A stretch of 64,000 nucleotides of DNA from Acanthosepion pharaonis (taxonomy: Eukaryota > Mollusca > Cephalopoda > Sepiida > Sepiidae), in contig CAHIKZ030000250.1 of NCBI GenBank assembly GCA_903632075.3, positions 560,001-624,000 on the forward strand, written 5' to 3'. Positions 1 to 10,696 of this stretch are shown in pieces. Within the stretch, counting starts at the first letter, position 1. Each line of letters opens with the position of its first letter. A program made the translations under genes and the position numbers. Below the pieces are notes generated by a model. It was not told the origin of the DNA. It saw only the letters and a list, made by a program, of their open reading frames with translations, and did no database searches.

Positions 1-579
1 TAACATATTCTAATTATTTACCCATTAACAGTCTATTTCACTCTGCGATTATTTAAATGAGCCCTTTTTTTTCTCTTGGGCGCTCCCGAGCTCTTTTTCG
101 CGTTTTACAAAGTAATGTGAAACGATCATTTTGAAAACCGCACAGCATGAAATAAGTTGTTAATGGTTAAATAATCAATGAAAGGTTATTTTTATGCGGA
201 TTGAGAAGCTCATTTAAAACTATTTAAAATAGAACATTAAGGAAATGAAAAATACATAAGAAAAATAGCATACAAATCACACACACACATACATACATAT
301 CTACATATTACAGTATATTTCGGTAGCAAGAATTTTTTTAAATCTCTTTGGTTGAATAATATCGACAATTTCTGTCTATCCAATTTTTTTATTAACTTTT
401 TCAAATTTACAAATTAAACACAAAACACAATTCTTGGAAACAAATGTAGCAGAATTCGAAAGTAACCGGGAAAAATAAAATAAAAATAAATATTTGCTTT
501 GGTAAATTTAACGATTACATAAAACAGCTAATTCGGAAATTTGAAAAAAGTTGATAAAATTGGATGGACAGAACTTATC
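1..579. other. AT-rich non-coding stretch
   Basis: I see no gene. The only structure is a short CA/CATA run near 278-305. Reading frames are short and closed on both strands. Confidence 0.6.
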
Positions 580-619
580 GATACACACACGCACACACGC
601 ATGCACACACACACACACG

Positions 620-696
<77 letters not shown>
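580..696. repeat. Compound (CA)n(TA)n microsatellite
   Basis: An imperfect CA run with CG interruptions passes directly into about 28 uninterrupted TA units. A shorter CATA/CA-rich patch follows at about 767-812. Both strands give apparent frames made of Ile-Tyr or Thr-His dipeptides, which are artefacts of the repeat. Confidence 0.95.
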
Positions 697-701
<5 letters not shown>

Positions 702-812
702 AAAGCTGCCGATATATAAGGCATGAACCTCATGTACAGTACTCAAGAATCTGCAGCGGACTTGGAAAATGCACATACACGTATATATACATCCACATAT
801 ACACACACACTC

Positions 813-1594
813 TTGTGACTATTATGTTTTAAAGGTAGATACAGTTAACAAATTTATTAAGCAAATTTATTTAACTATTGATTTTACAAGTTGGTCTTAA
901 AGAGCAAATTTATTTCAATTCAGTTTCCATGCTAAGTGAAAGCACTAAAGCCAGATTGACTTTTGTTTCATTTAGCTTTTATTTTAACAGCCAATGCGCA
1001 TAGAATTAGTTCCGCTTGATATCGTGTGTGTATCATAGAGAGACAAAAATCCATGATTGTTATCTGCTCTGTTCTTTACTCACCATTTTGGCTATTTTTT
1101 TTTCTTTTTACTTCACTCGTTACAAATGTGTTACAAACTTGAATATCCGGCAAGATGTTCTTTTATTATCTAAGAAATTTGATCTTATTTTCATTTAAAA
1201 CAAGTCTCCTTACATTTGGAAGAAATTTAAACATATGCCAAAATCACGGTAAAAGTAACCAAAACCAGTTCTTAAAAATGTCAGTATTGATGTCTCTCAT
1301 TTCTGTCTCATTAAATAGATTTGGAGATTTTGTGAACAAAAATGATATTCAACATGCAGAAATCTTTGACCGAAATATTTTGCAATTAATATCAAGTTTT
1401 CTTCTTTATCTCCAATGTGGATAATTATTTCAGTTAACATCCCCATTGTTACAACATTAACTTTTGAGAGAAAACGTTTGTATTTTTCTAGAAATTAATT
1501 TAATGTGTATTTTTTCTTGATGATATTTGTATTAACAGGGAAATAAAATTAAAATGAATGAAATGAGAAAGGTCATTTCAAATGGTTAAAAAAG
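813..1594. other. AT-rich stretch, nothing recognised
   Basis: Two overlapping frames of 60 and 89 codons lie at 1016-1424. They have no motif, and their composition is that of the surrounding DNA, so I do not call them genes. Confidence 0.5.
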
Positions 1595-1718
1595 AAATCA
1601 TTCTGGCTGTAACATAAATTCAAATTTTTACCGCACTTTCGTCTTCTGTTATTGTATCTATAAAATAAGACGAAATTACGGTAAAAGTTGAGGATTTATG
1701 TTACACCCAGAATGATTT
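1595..1718. repeat. Inverted repeat, MITE-like hairpin (~51-bp arms)
   Basis: The left arm is about 1595-1645 and the right arm about 1667-1718, with a loop of about 20 nt. The outer 25 bp (starting AAATCATTCTGG) match with one difference. The inner part keeps the shared words TTTTACCG and TTCGTCTT. No convincing target-site duplication flanks it. The compact fold suggests a small non-autonomous DNA element or a fold-back duplication. Confidence 0.75.
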
Positions 1719-2876
1719 ATCAGTATTCAAAGATTATCGAAAAATTCAGAACAGTATGTTAATATGTTATTATTTTTTTTATATATTTTGCTTCCTCTCA
1801 ATAGGAAAACAAAAGAAGATCTCATTTTGTAATTTTTAATGGAAATTAAGAGTCTTAATAAGAACTATCTTAATTTTATTAAAAATTGTGTTTTAGATCG
1901 AGACTTCTGCCTCGAATAAAATTATCTGGTCTTACGTATGTAAAACAAAATATGTTTGCGTTGAGAAATATTTATATGTGACTAAATATATGAATATATA
2001 TGCTCTCGTATAAGTATGCACAAAAATGTTTGTATTTGAAAATGTGGTGAGAAGCAGAAGAAGCAAAAGAAGAAAAACAAAAGTTGACAAAATTAGAATT
2101 ATATTCAGCGATATAAGAGAAAAAAAGAAAACAAAGTATAAAAGTGTCTTAATAAATGAGGAATCGTTTTATGTGTCTACAACGACGTTGGTATTTCTTA
2201 AAAATATAATTTTGATAATGATACAATTTTTTAAGCCTTTAACATGGAAACAATGAGTGATTAAACATTGCATTCTGACTTGAAGTCAGGAGACACTATA
2301 TAGTTGTTTCGTGAAGTCATTTTAGCATATTTTTAAATTGGTTCGTGATAATGCTTCTTATTATTTAATATAGAATTAAATACTACATAATTATTGTATA
2401 TTATATACACACTTAGTATATATATAATATATAGTTTATTTATTCATATAGTTTTTAAAAATGTTTATATAATTTAGTAAAATTGAATGCACTAAAGTAT
2501 GTTTGATTTCAGCGTTTAAACAAAAAGAAAAAGAAAATATATTAGAAATTAAATTTTGTTTTTTGTTTGTTGATTTTTTTTTTTTTTGCTAACCAAAATA
2601 TTTTTGATTTTCTCAGCTAATCCATTTTATTGATAAAATATTCGACTCCATAAATCGTTAGAAACTACTTTTTCTCTTGCTACTGTCCTATCTTCTCTGT
2701 TCTTTTGTGAATTGCCCTTGGTTTAGACTAAAATAAAACTTGGCCTCTTTTCTTTGTGCTTTCTATTCAATACTTCTTATGCTTACATCGGACTCCAAAT
2801 TATAAAAGAATATTTTTTTAATTGACCGGATTTTCGATTATGGCGTCTCCGTTATCGGGTTACTGTATATTTTGTT
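1719..2876. other. AT-rich stretch, nothing recognised
   Basis: A 76-codon Lys/Arg-rich frame lies at 2026-2256, but it has no recognisable domain and sits in low-complexity AT-rich DNA. A short T-run is at about 2574-2587. No RNA gene or repeat was recognised. Confidence 0.5.
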
Positions 2877-3004
2877 TTGTATCCTAAAGGAAAAGCAAGT
2901 TTACAAACATCCCATTAACACAGAGAGAGAGAGAGAGGAGAGAGAGAGACTGCGTGTGTGTGTTAATGGGATATTTGTAAACATGCTTTTCCTTTAGGAT
3001 ACAA
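2877..3004. repeat. Inverted repeat with (GA)n loop
   Basis: The arms at 2877-2922 and 2959-3004 are nearly identical when one is reversed: TTGTATCCTAAAGG at one end, CCTTTAGGATACAA at the other. The loop is about 36 nt of GA-rich then GT-rich repeat. Matching continues outward (GGTTAC/GTAACC) if an insertion of about 10 bp in the left arm is allowed. It would fold into a stable hairpin. Confidence 0.8.
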
Positions 3005-3037
3005 ACTGTAACCTGCTAATCAGTATCTTTTAAAAGT

Positions 3038-3620
3038 ATGCAGCGTATAACACTATGGACACAGAAACCAACACTTCATGGTGACTGGGAGTTTCACGCC
3101 CTAAGCTATCATCAGGCCATATTACATTCTTCTTTGTCTAAGTTCTCTCTTAAGGGAGGCCACTGGGTTCTGAAAAGAAGAGAAGTTTTGTTTAGGGCTA
3201 ATGTTTTAGGTTATTTATACTTTTAATAGTTGAGCTATTGAGCTTTTTATTATATTTATTTATTTGTTTATTTTTACTTTATATTTTTTATTTTTATTTT
3301 TCCTTTTATTGCAGTGAATAACAGGCATTAAAAAAATTAATAAAAATATATGTATACATATATTTATTAATTTTTTTAAGGTTTTTATTTAATTTTTTTA
3401 CCCTAAAGAGATCGATTTACCTCATTACGGTAATTATATATACACGCATACTTCAATCTTGCTTTTCTTTTAATGTTTGTTTATACCACATTTTTTGTTA
3501 CCACCCTAATATTTTTCTTGTGTTTCATTTCATTTAATCTTTTTATTCATTATCCTATTTTTGTAATTTTTTCGGTTGTAAAATTTGGTATTTTTAAAGA
3601 AAAAGTTGTTTAGCCTATGG
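3038..3620. repeat. Dispersed repeat R1, copy 1
   Basis: This stretch shares ordered patches with 41843-42160: a block ending CATGGTGACT, a block around the AAGAGAAGA word, and a closing block with TTTGGTATTT. The copies are diverged and have different internal spacing. The 62-codon frame at 3038-3226 falls inside the repeat and is not a gene. I do not recognise the family. Confidence 0.4.
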
Positions 3621-4095
3621 AGTAGTAATGTGGTTATAGGTAGTGTAACATTTTCTTTTCATATCTGTATTTTGGAAATGAGCTTTCGTTTAGGCCTTTA
3701 TATTTCCTGGAAAAGTAATTTTTGCCCTTTTCTCAGATAGGCAAAGTTGTGCTATTTTGAAATATTTGTGTAAATTGGTCATATTTTTAATTTTCGCGTT
3801 GTTACAGATAGCAGTTGATTGACAATCTGGCAAAATGTTGTCTGACGTAAAATGAAGGAACGTGCGTGTATGTATGTTTGCGTACGTATGAGTGGCGTTC
3901 AGACGACAATTTTTCCTCCCACTACCATAAAAACACCGATATACGCAACCATATATAAATCCAAAATTTAAAATTAATCAGTTTGTCTGACGATCGCAAA
4001 TAGCGTGAAACCCAGGGTCACAAACTAACACCAATCCAACTAAATATGTTAGCTTTATCACTGATATTGATCGCTTTCCAATATGTACTGCGCAT
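3621..4095. other. AT-rich stretch, nothing recognised
   Basis: No gene is seen. Around 3893-3935 there is a short word resembling the mariner-type end proposed near 25867 (ACGACAATTT), but it is too short to call. Confidence 0.4.
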
Positions 4096-4161
4096 ATATA
4101 ATATATAAATAATATATATATAAAATTGCATATATATATATTTATATTTATATACATACAC

Positions 4162-4211
<50 letters not shown>
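4096..4211. repeat. (TA)n microsatellite
   Basis: Broken TA runs from about 4096 lead into an unbroken TA tract at 4163-4211. Minus-strand frames of repeated Tyr-Ile across it are artefacts. Confidence 0.95.
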
Positions 4212-4213
<2 letters not shown>

Positions 4214-4439
4214 GCACGAAAGATGGATGCAGAATGAAAATACTCGTAAAAATAAAATTTCATCAAAATATTTGTGTCATTTTCAACAAGTATGATTTTT
4301 ATGCAAAATGTTTCTTTATTCTTTATTTTGGTTTAAATTATTGTTTTTATACGTCAAATTTGTACTTGGAATTTGCGCCTTTATTTTATTTATTTATTTA
4401 TTTGTGGTGAAAAATACATTGATTTGAAAATTCTTTCAA

Positions 4440-4625
4440 AAATCAGATAATTGTCGGGTTTTAATTAAACTTCTAAGAATTATTCAGTAATTAATTAAAT
4501 TATTTCTGAAATGTTTCGATTTTAGAAAATCTTATAAAAATAATTTTTACTCTATTACCTCCCTCCACCCTCATTTCATTTTTATGAAATTTCGATAAAT
4601 TCTTTTTATATTTTTCATAAGGACA
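4440..4625 (+). repeat. Segment shared with the interior of the 55.8-57.4 kb element
   Basis: This matches 56105-56265 in the same orientation. The shared blocks run from the AATTGTCGG word, through a TTACCTCCCTCC / TTACCCCCTCCC block, to a closing TTTTATGAAA. It is probably a remnant of the same non-autonomous element family. Its ends are not clear. Confidence 0.5.
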
Positions 4626-5454
4626 AGTCCTCAGAAAATTTAAATCATCAAAATTATTTGGTCAATGTATTAATTTGTAACGTCCAAGTGATATCGTGAT
4701 TAAATTAAAATTGAATTTACTAATCATAAGTGAAAAAGCTCACTATAATTCAACGACCCTAATATTTTTTAAAAATTCAATTTTTCTGTGTGTATTAACG
4801 TGTCGATTTTTGTAAATACGAATGTCCATACACTAAATTATCAGAAAATAGCTGTAATACCAATAATACATTTAAAATTTATTGGTAATTTTCCAATATT
4901 TTCTCAACAGGCGTAATAAGAACTACCTAAAATTTAATAAAATATTACATTTCTAAAAAAAATATTTTAATTTTTAAAGATTATTGGGTAGTTAAAAAAG
5001 TATATAACAAAATGCGTTCACGTTGTTTTTGTCAAATAATTTCGTCAAATTTTCTTTCAGATCCATTCCCAAATACCAGAGTGTCAATCAATCATTCGAT
5101 ACTCATAGAACAAAAGCATGATTAAAAATGTTTCTCTGCTATATTTAAGCTAAAAGTAAATAATATTTGTTGCAATTCAGATTTAATTTAAACAATTTAA
5201 TTTTCCTCACATAAACTTTCAGAAAAGTATATTTTATTTTTGAAAAATGTTTTAAAAAGATAATTATTTTGTATTGACAGATCTGCCAACACAAAAAATT
5301 CTCTTTTTAAAAAATCTTTCAAAAATAAAATATATTTTATATTTAATTCATAGGTTTAACTGGTAAAGAGAAAAAAATCCCCTTCAATTCGTTATAAATA
5401 CACTTTCATTCAATTCCACTCAATTCCGTTTGAAATACACCTTAGTATTTTGCT
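4626..5454. other. AT-rich stretch with minor repeat similarity
   Basis: No gene. Around 5205-5260 there is a short block (GAAAAGTATATTTTATTTTT) also present near 27970 in repeat copy F1, so part of this region is probably another remnant of that family. Confidence 0.4.
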
Positions 5455-6746
5455 TAGTGAAAATAGTTTTAGGGGCATGGAATGTCAGAACACGAAATCA
5501 ATATGGTCTCTTAGAGAATATAAAGCGGGAAATGAATAGGTTAAATATTAATATTTTAGGTGTATAAAAAAAAGATGAGCAAACAAAGGGACTTTCGTGA
5601 CAAACGCAGGATCATATATGTAGACGGAGAAAAAAATGAGATGGGCGTAGAACTGATATTAGAGAAATACATGAAGAAATGTGTTGCGGTATACTACCAA
5701 CTATTTGATAAAATTCTTATAGCTAACAAAAAGCGTTTTAACATATACATCGTTATTTTATATGCACCGACAGCACAACGTACGGAAAAAGAAATTTTTA
5801 CTGTATGCTAAACAACGCTAAGGGTCAATGAACATTGCAAGAAATTATAATAGTGATGGGAGACCTGAATGCCAAAGTATGGAAGAAGAGAGTTGGTAGG
5901 TTCGGAATAGGAACTCGTAATGAACTCGGAGAAATATGGATCCAATAGTGCATGGCGAACGATCAAGTAGTAGCCAATACCTGGCTTCAAGATCACCCAA
6001 GATATATATATATAGATATAGAGAAGCCCAGTGGGAGAAAAGAAGAATCAAATCGATTGCATAACGACCAATAAGTGATTCAGGAAGGCAGTTTTACACA
6101 AATGCCAGCAACGGGAGCGACCACCTTGCAGGGATGTAAACAACGGTGGGAATACAGAAATTGAAGTGGGCCAAGGCAGCACCATAATGCCATACGACAA
6201 ATTCCTGGATAGCCTGAATTTGAAGGGAAAAGCAGAGACAATGCAATAAATGAGAATGGAAATTCGAAGTGGGACGCATTAAGAGAAGCTTTAGTAACAT
6301 CCGAAAATGGGAGCATCCCAAAGATGACAGATGATATTCGCAACATGATGAAAAAGAGACAGCAATGTCAAGGTATAGCACAGAATATATGATATTGCAC
6401 AAAGAAATTAAAAACAAATGCAGGTAAGCAAAGGGGGAATGGCTCAACAAAAAGGGTGCAGAAATAGAAAGAATGAACATTATTGATAAAGCACATATGC
6501 ATAAACGTATAAGAGGGCGAACTGGACAAAAGAAATGCTTATCATCATGATACAAGGACGGAATACTGATATTAGAGAATAATCAGAGAAGTCTTCCACG
6601 ACAAAAGAGGACAAGCAGAAATATCGAAGGGACGGAAATATTTAAATCTCAAGTGGAATCGACACTGGCCAAATAGAACAAAAACGAAGCAGCAGGACCA
6701 GATTGAATTGTATTAGAGATGCTGGAAGCTTTAGATGATTTCAACA
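5455..6746 (+). pseudogene. RTE-like LINE copy 1, endonuclease region (decayed)
   Basis: This is the 5' part of a non-LTR retrotransposon polyprotein, broken by many stops and frameshifts. The apurinic-type endonuclease is recognisable by ordered motifs: GAWNVRTR at about 5472, an NILGV block near 5550, YAPTA at about 5760, MGDLNAKV at 5856-5879, TRNELGE at about 5912, and NQID at about 6047. In this family the endonuclease nicks target DNA to prime reverse transcription. The linker (about 6060-6746) is heavily mutated but aligns with the fragment at 33799-34090. The reading is interrupted at 6747 by a solo LTR and resumes at 7100. The exact clade is inferred from motif style; RTE-like is the best guess. 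Confidence 0.8.
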
Positions 6747-6751
6747 TTAAG

Positions 6752-7094
6752 CGTTATGGGACCTTACCCATAATAACATAATGGACTATTCCATACGTAA
6801 TAAATACTGCGCCTCTAGAGGAAGCAGAGAGTTCAGTCTGAAGTCTGGAGTGAGGTCCGTCAAGAATCAGTCAGTCACATCGAGCGAGTTAGTCAGTCGA
6901 GTCAGAGGCAGTCCGAAACAGAGTCGCGTTCAGACAATTACTACTAAACCTGATTGTTCGTACTAACACTTTCTACTTCTCTGTATATATTCCTGTTTGT
7001 AATATATCTGTGTTATTCCATATCCGTATTCGAGTTCTTCTTTATTGGTTCTACCTTGGACTATCACCGTGGTACAAGGAACCGGACCATAACA
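6752..7094 (+). mobile_element. Solo LTR inserted in LINE copy 1
   Basis: A 343-bp segment is bounded by CGTTATGG and CCATAACA. The expected LTR form is TG...CA, so the first base appears mutated from T to C. It is flanked by a perfect 5-bp duplication, TTAAG, at 6747-6751 and 7095-7099, and LINE-like coding similarity lies on both sides. There is no internal coding, so this is a solo LTR left by recombination between the two LTRs. It differs in sequence from the LTR at 10065. The 61-codon frame at its left end has no known domain and is not called. Orientation is arbitrary. Confidence 0.85.
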
Positions 7095-7099
7095 TTAAG

Positions 7100-7480
7100 A
7101 AAATTACAGAAATTATTGCAGAAATTAAATAGCATTTATTAAAATGCAATATACGACAGTGGCGGTATACCGAAAGAAATAAGTAGATCTATTTTCATAT
7201 CACTACCTAAGAAGCCAGATGGAAACGAATGCGAATTCCATCAGACAATCGGCCTAGTAAGCCACATGACAAGACTTATCATTCGAATTCCGATCTAATT
7301 CTAATGCGCAGCAGAATTAGACCGGAAATAGAATAAGAATACTGTGGTTTTATTAAAGACACTGGAACAAGGAATGTAGTATTTATGCTCAGGAGGATAT
7401 CAGAAAGAGCAATGGAAATACAAAAGATTGTATATCTCTGTGTTATAGATTATACATTTTTAAAACGTTTGATAAAGTAT
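7100..7480 (+). pseudogene. RTE-like LINE copy 1, reverse transcriptase N-part (decayed)
   Basis: This continues the LINE beyond the solo LTR. Ordered RT words survive in shifting frames: SGGIPKE, an LPKK block at about 7203, a GLVSHMTRLIIR block at about 7250, an RPEIGQ-like block, a KDTGTRN-like block, and FDKV at about 7466-7479. The same stretch aligns with 8736-9030 of LINE copy 2, so these are two copies rather than one. Similarity stops at about 7490, where a Tc1-like remnant on the other strand begins. There are multiple stops and indels, so it cannot be functional. Confidence 0.75.
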
Positions 7481-7740
7481 AACAATGAACTCTTTATGCA
7501 GAATACTCGACAGACATGTTTTGGCTAACTTGATTGTGATTTGAGCCAGTGCCGTTTGTTTGCTACCACAGACAATTCTAACCAGATGCCTATGGTCAAG
7601 ATCATTCATTAATGACCTATGGTCGGCCACTGTGCTATCCATGAAGGTCGCTAATGTTTTTCCATCAGGTATGCAAGTTGCACACTTGACACTCATGAAT
7701 AAGCAATGTGAAATGTCTAAAAATTTCCGATAATTCACCT
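7460..7740 (-). pseudogene. Tc1-like transposase remnant (DNA-binding region)
   Basis: A 92-codon minus-strand frame contains the words STVADH and DHRHLVRIV, then TALAQITIKL. This pattern is typical of the helix-turn-helix / homeo-like DNA-binding N-terminal part of Tc1-type transposases, which bind the terminal inverted repeats. No catalytic DDE part follows, because the frame ends inside the flanking LINE. Family assignment rests on this motif alone; a chance or different origin for the outer residues is possible. Confidence 0.5.
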
Positions 7741-8157
7741 ACCTTTCTGTGAGCAGCCAAGACAATTTTCAAGGTGTATCCCAATTGGTAGAGTCTATTA
7801 ATATAAGTTCGAACATTTCAATGATATAAAGCTACGATTAAATACCTTTATATACTATTATCCTATAACTTTTGGCATTTATTCACATATAGGTATGTAT
7901 TTAAAGAAACATGCATTTCTAAAGAGTAGAATTTTTTCAGAGTTTTTTTTTTCATATTTTTCTTGATTTTTCAAACTTTTTCAAAATTCGATCTTTAGAT
8001 TTTATGAATTTTTAATGATTTTTCTACTTGTTTCAATCCTTGTTCTGGTCTTTGTTTCTTAAGCTTAAAGAGAGACTTCAATTCATTATAAATAGAGCGC
8101 TATATTTTCCATCTTCTTCAGTTATAATGACACATTTTATATTAATATTAAATAATA
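7741..8157. other. AT-rich stretch, nothing recognised
   Basis: No feature was recognised between the Tc1-like remnant and the next hairpin. Confidence 0.5.
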
Positions 8158-8291
8158 AGTATATAAAACAATTTGTAAAACTTTTGACATGCCTCATCGA
8201 TGAACCAGCGTCATCTAAAAATTCTGATTACGCCAGTTCATCGATGAGGCATGTCAAAAGTGAAGTTTTCCAAATTGTCTTATATATTTAC
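8158..8291. repeat. Inverted repeat, long hairpin (~53-60 bp arms)
   Basis: The left arm, about 8158-8210, and right arm, about 8231-8291, match through CATGCCTCATCGATGAAC and its reverse complement. They extend outward through TTTTCCAAATTGT-like sequence with small indels. The loop is about 20 nt, and part of it (CCAGCGTCATC / GATTACGCCAG) also tends to pair. An apparent 113-codon plus-strand frame across it is produced by the palindrome and is not called. Confidence 0.85.
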
Positions 8292-8735
8292 TATTCCATC
8301 GAATTATCATCTAAAGTTTACTCATTATTATTAAATATATTTAAACACTTCACTGAATACACGCCATGATACATGGAAATGAGCATCAAAACTAAAGACG
8401 AAAAAGTGAATATAACGCAACTATTGCTTCAATGCTTCGTCTCTAATTATCGCGAAGGCATAAAACTTTGAAAAAAAAAATTTCTTCTGATTGAGTAAAA
8501 GCTGCTTGTTAAGTGAGATTTGTTCGATTCAGTAGAATGTTTTCAGTATATTTTATATTTACAAAAAAGAAATATCTGCAATGATTAATATAAGAATTAC
8601 ACATTATATTATATGGACATTATTAGGAAGAGGAAGACTTTGAATAAAGGCCAAGGGAAATTCCATAAGAAGCAACAATAATAAGGCTAGGATATTACAA
8701 ATCCAAATAGTAAATACCTTCTATATGGAAACGGT
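8292..8735. other. AT-rich stretch, nothing recognised
   Basis: No gene or repeat boundary was recognised before LINE copy 2. Confidence 0.4.
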
Positions 8736-10064
8736 ATTTTTATAGCACTTCCTAAGAAACAGGCGCAAAAGAATGTGAACTCCACTGGACAATCAGCCTA
8801 ATGAGCCACATAACAAAACTCATCATCCGTATTCTGATGAATAGAGCGCGCAGCAGAATCAGGCCAGAGATAGGACAAGAACAGTACGGTTTGGTTAAAG
8901 ACACCGGAACAAGGAACGCGATATTCATGCTCAGAATGTTATCAGAAAGAGCAACACAAATACAGAATACCTGCACCTGTGTTTTATATACTACGCAAAT
9001 GTCCTTCGACAAAGTACTCCACAAAGATCTGTTGGAACTGCTCAGCAACCTTGATATATTCTGAAAATATATTAGAATAATCAAGAACCTATACTGGCAG
9101 CAAACGGCCTGCATACGGATAGAAAACGAGTTCAGCAGATATACAAAAATAGAAAGGGACGTAAGGCAAGGATGCGTCTTCTCACAGGATTTATTCAACC
9201 GAGGCGAGGCAATTCTGAGAGGACTGGAAATCCTACCAGGATTCATCATTGGCGGCCACAGTCATAACAACATAAGATACGCATATGACACAATGCTTAG
9301 AGAAGACACGGAAAGGATATTACAATACTTCTTACAGAAGGTAACAAAGGAGAGCGAGAAGGAGGGACTAAACATAAACTACAAGAAAACAAAATGCATG
9401 GTCATCAGCAAAAAGATGAGACCGAAATGCGATTTACAGGTTGGCGACACTAAAATCAAGCAGGTGCGGAAATTTAAATATCTGGGAAGTGTTCTGACAG
9501 AGGACAGTAAGTTCGGCTCTGACATCCGAAGACGTATGGGGATGGCCAAAGACACATTCCAAAAGCTAGACAGAGTATTACGAGACGGGAGGATTTCGTT
9601 GTTAACATAGAAAAGAGTACTGAACTGCTACATGATATCTGTCCTCCTTTACGGCAGCGAATGTTGAACGGTCTCATCAAAGATGAAGAAGAATCTCGAG
9701 GCAATGGAGGTATTGTTCTACAGGAGGATGCTAAGGATACCATGGACCGAACATGTGAGCAACGATGAGGTTCTGGAGAGGATGCAAACAAAGAGGAAAC
9801 TTATACTTAATATCAGGAACAGGAAGCTGAAACTTCTGGGACACGTAATGAGAAAGGAAGGCTTGAAAAATATGATACTCACGGCGGATAGATGGAAAGA
9901 GGGACAAGCGGAAGCAACGCGTTACATACTTAGAGGGCTTAAGCAAGTGGATGGCAGAACAGGGTCTGAGAGAAGTAGCAAAATGACGAAATCTATTGAG
10001 AACTACAAGGAAGTGGAGAGCCATGATCGCCTATATCCTGAAAGAAGAGATAAGATGAGAAATA
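8736..10064 (+). pseudogene. RTE-like LINE copy 2: reverse transcriptase to C-terminus (5'-truncated)
   Basis: This is the best-preserved LINE copy. In order: FIALPKK, SLMSHITKLIIRILMNRA, RPEIGQEQYG and KDTGTRNAIFML (8736-8940), SFDKV (about 9004), RQGC (about 9162), an RYAYDT block at 9275-9292, KKTKCMV (about 9385), FKYLGS (about 9472), then the conserved tail with LLYGSECW (about 9645), FYRRMLRI (about 9715) and KLKLLGHVMR (about 9825). The catalytic YADD motif reads YAYD, because GAT became TAT, and several bases after it are missing. Stops occur at about 9061 and 9608, so the enzyme is dead. The 3' tail is interrupted at 10065 by an LTR retrotransposon. Confidence 0.88.
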
Positions 10065-10306
10065 TGTAGTTTGAAAAAAAAACATACCTCATGGACGTCC
10101 GTACGTAAAAAGAATCTCGTGGGGAAGCCATATTGTTTTTATGCTGACAAATTAACGCAAAATCACGGCGACCACGAGATTTGAGAAAACATGCAGTGTA
10201 CGAAAGACGGGGGGGAGTTAGTCTACAAATGACCAGACAATACGACAAATACAACATCTACACTTTGTCACTCAGGATTAGCGCCTACTAAGGAATTTAA
10301 ACTACA
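10065..10306 (+). repeat. 5' LTR (242 bp)
   Basis: This aligns along its length with 13307-13584. The two differ by scattered substitutions and by insertions in the 3' copy (an ATAA insert, a GGTGGGGGATGAAG-type insert, and an 18-bp partial repeat near the end). Termini are TG...CA with an 8-bp inverted TGTAGTTT/AAACTACA. The divergence shows the insertion is not recent. The 36 bases between the LTR end and the gag ATG contain no TGG-type primer-binding site. Confidence 0.9.
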
Positions 10307-10342
10307 AGTCATTTCGGCATCTGTTATAAGCGCCGTAACGAT

Positions 10343-10678
10343 ATGGAGGGGAATCGCAAAGTAACTGTCGATATGGTGAAAACGTTCAGTGGCGAAGGTG
10401 ATTTGATGGTCTGGTTGGCGAAAGTGAAATTAGTAGCGAGACTGCAAAAAATCCACGACCTCGTAAGCTTTATGTCCCTGTTTTTAGAAGGAGACGCCCT
10501 AGCCTTATATCACCAGTCGACCGAAGAGGATCAACGGGATGCAAAGAAAATAGAGGCAAAGTTAAAAACTTTACGGGCGGAGTTTTTTCTGCATATGCAA
10601 ATAATTTTAACTGTCAGGGTGCTTACAGCCACTCGGAAACCAAAAGTAGTAGCAGTCGCAGAACGAGAACCTAAATAG
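10343..10678 (+). pseudogene. gag-like region, N-part
   Basis: A frame of 111 codons begins with ATG 36 bp after the 5' LTR and ends at a TAG (10676-10678). The next frame (10697-11284) is in the same phase, so a single in-frame stop separates it from the zinc-knuckle region. The early part has the look of a retrotransposon capsid N-region (FSGEGDLMVWLAKV, then FLEGDALALY). The capsid is shorter than usual, so there is probably a deletion near 10580-10640. It would form the particle shell in a live element. Confidence 0.65.
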
Positions 10679-10696
10679 CGTGATGGAAGACCAAGA

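Noticed and set aside
528..832. Overlapping frames of 92-93 codons on both strands
   Set aside because: They translate a CA/TA microsatellite (Tyr-Ile and Thr-His runs).
2026..2256. Lys/Arg-rich 76-codon frame resembling a basic peptide
   Set aside because: No domain, low-complexity AT-rich DNA, no splice or promoter context.
7460..7738. Host gene on the minus strand
   Set aside because: The HTH-like words fit Tc1 transposase better, and the frame ends in LINE sequence.
9474..10257. Minus-strand frames of 84-105 codons
   Set aside because: They mirror the LINE coding strand and the LTR; the plus-strand motifs explain the DNA.
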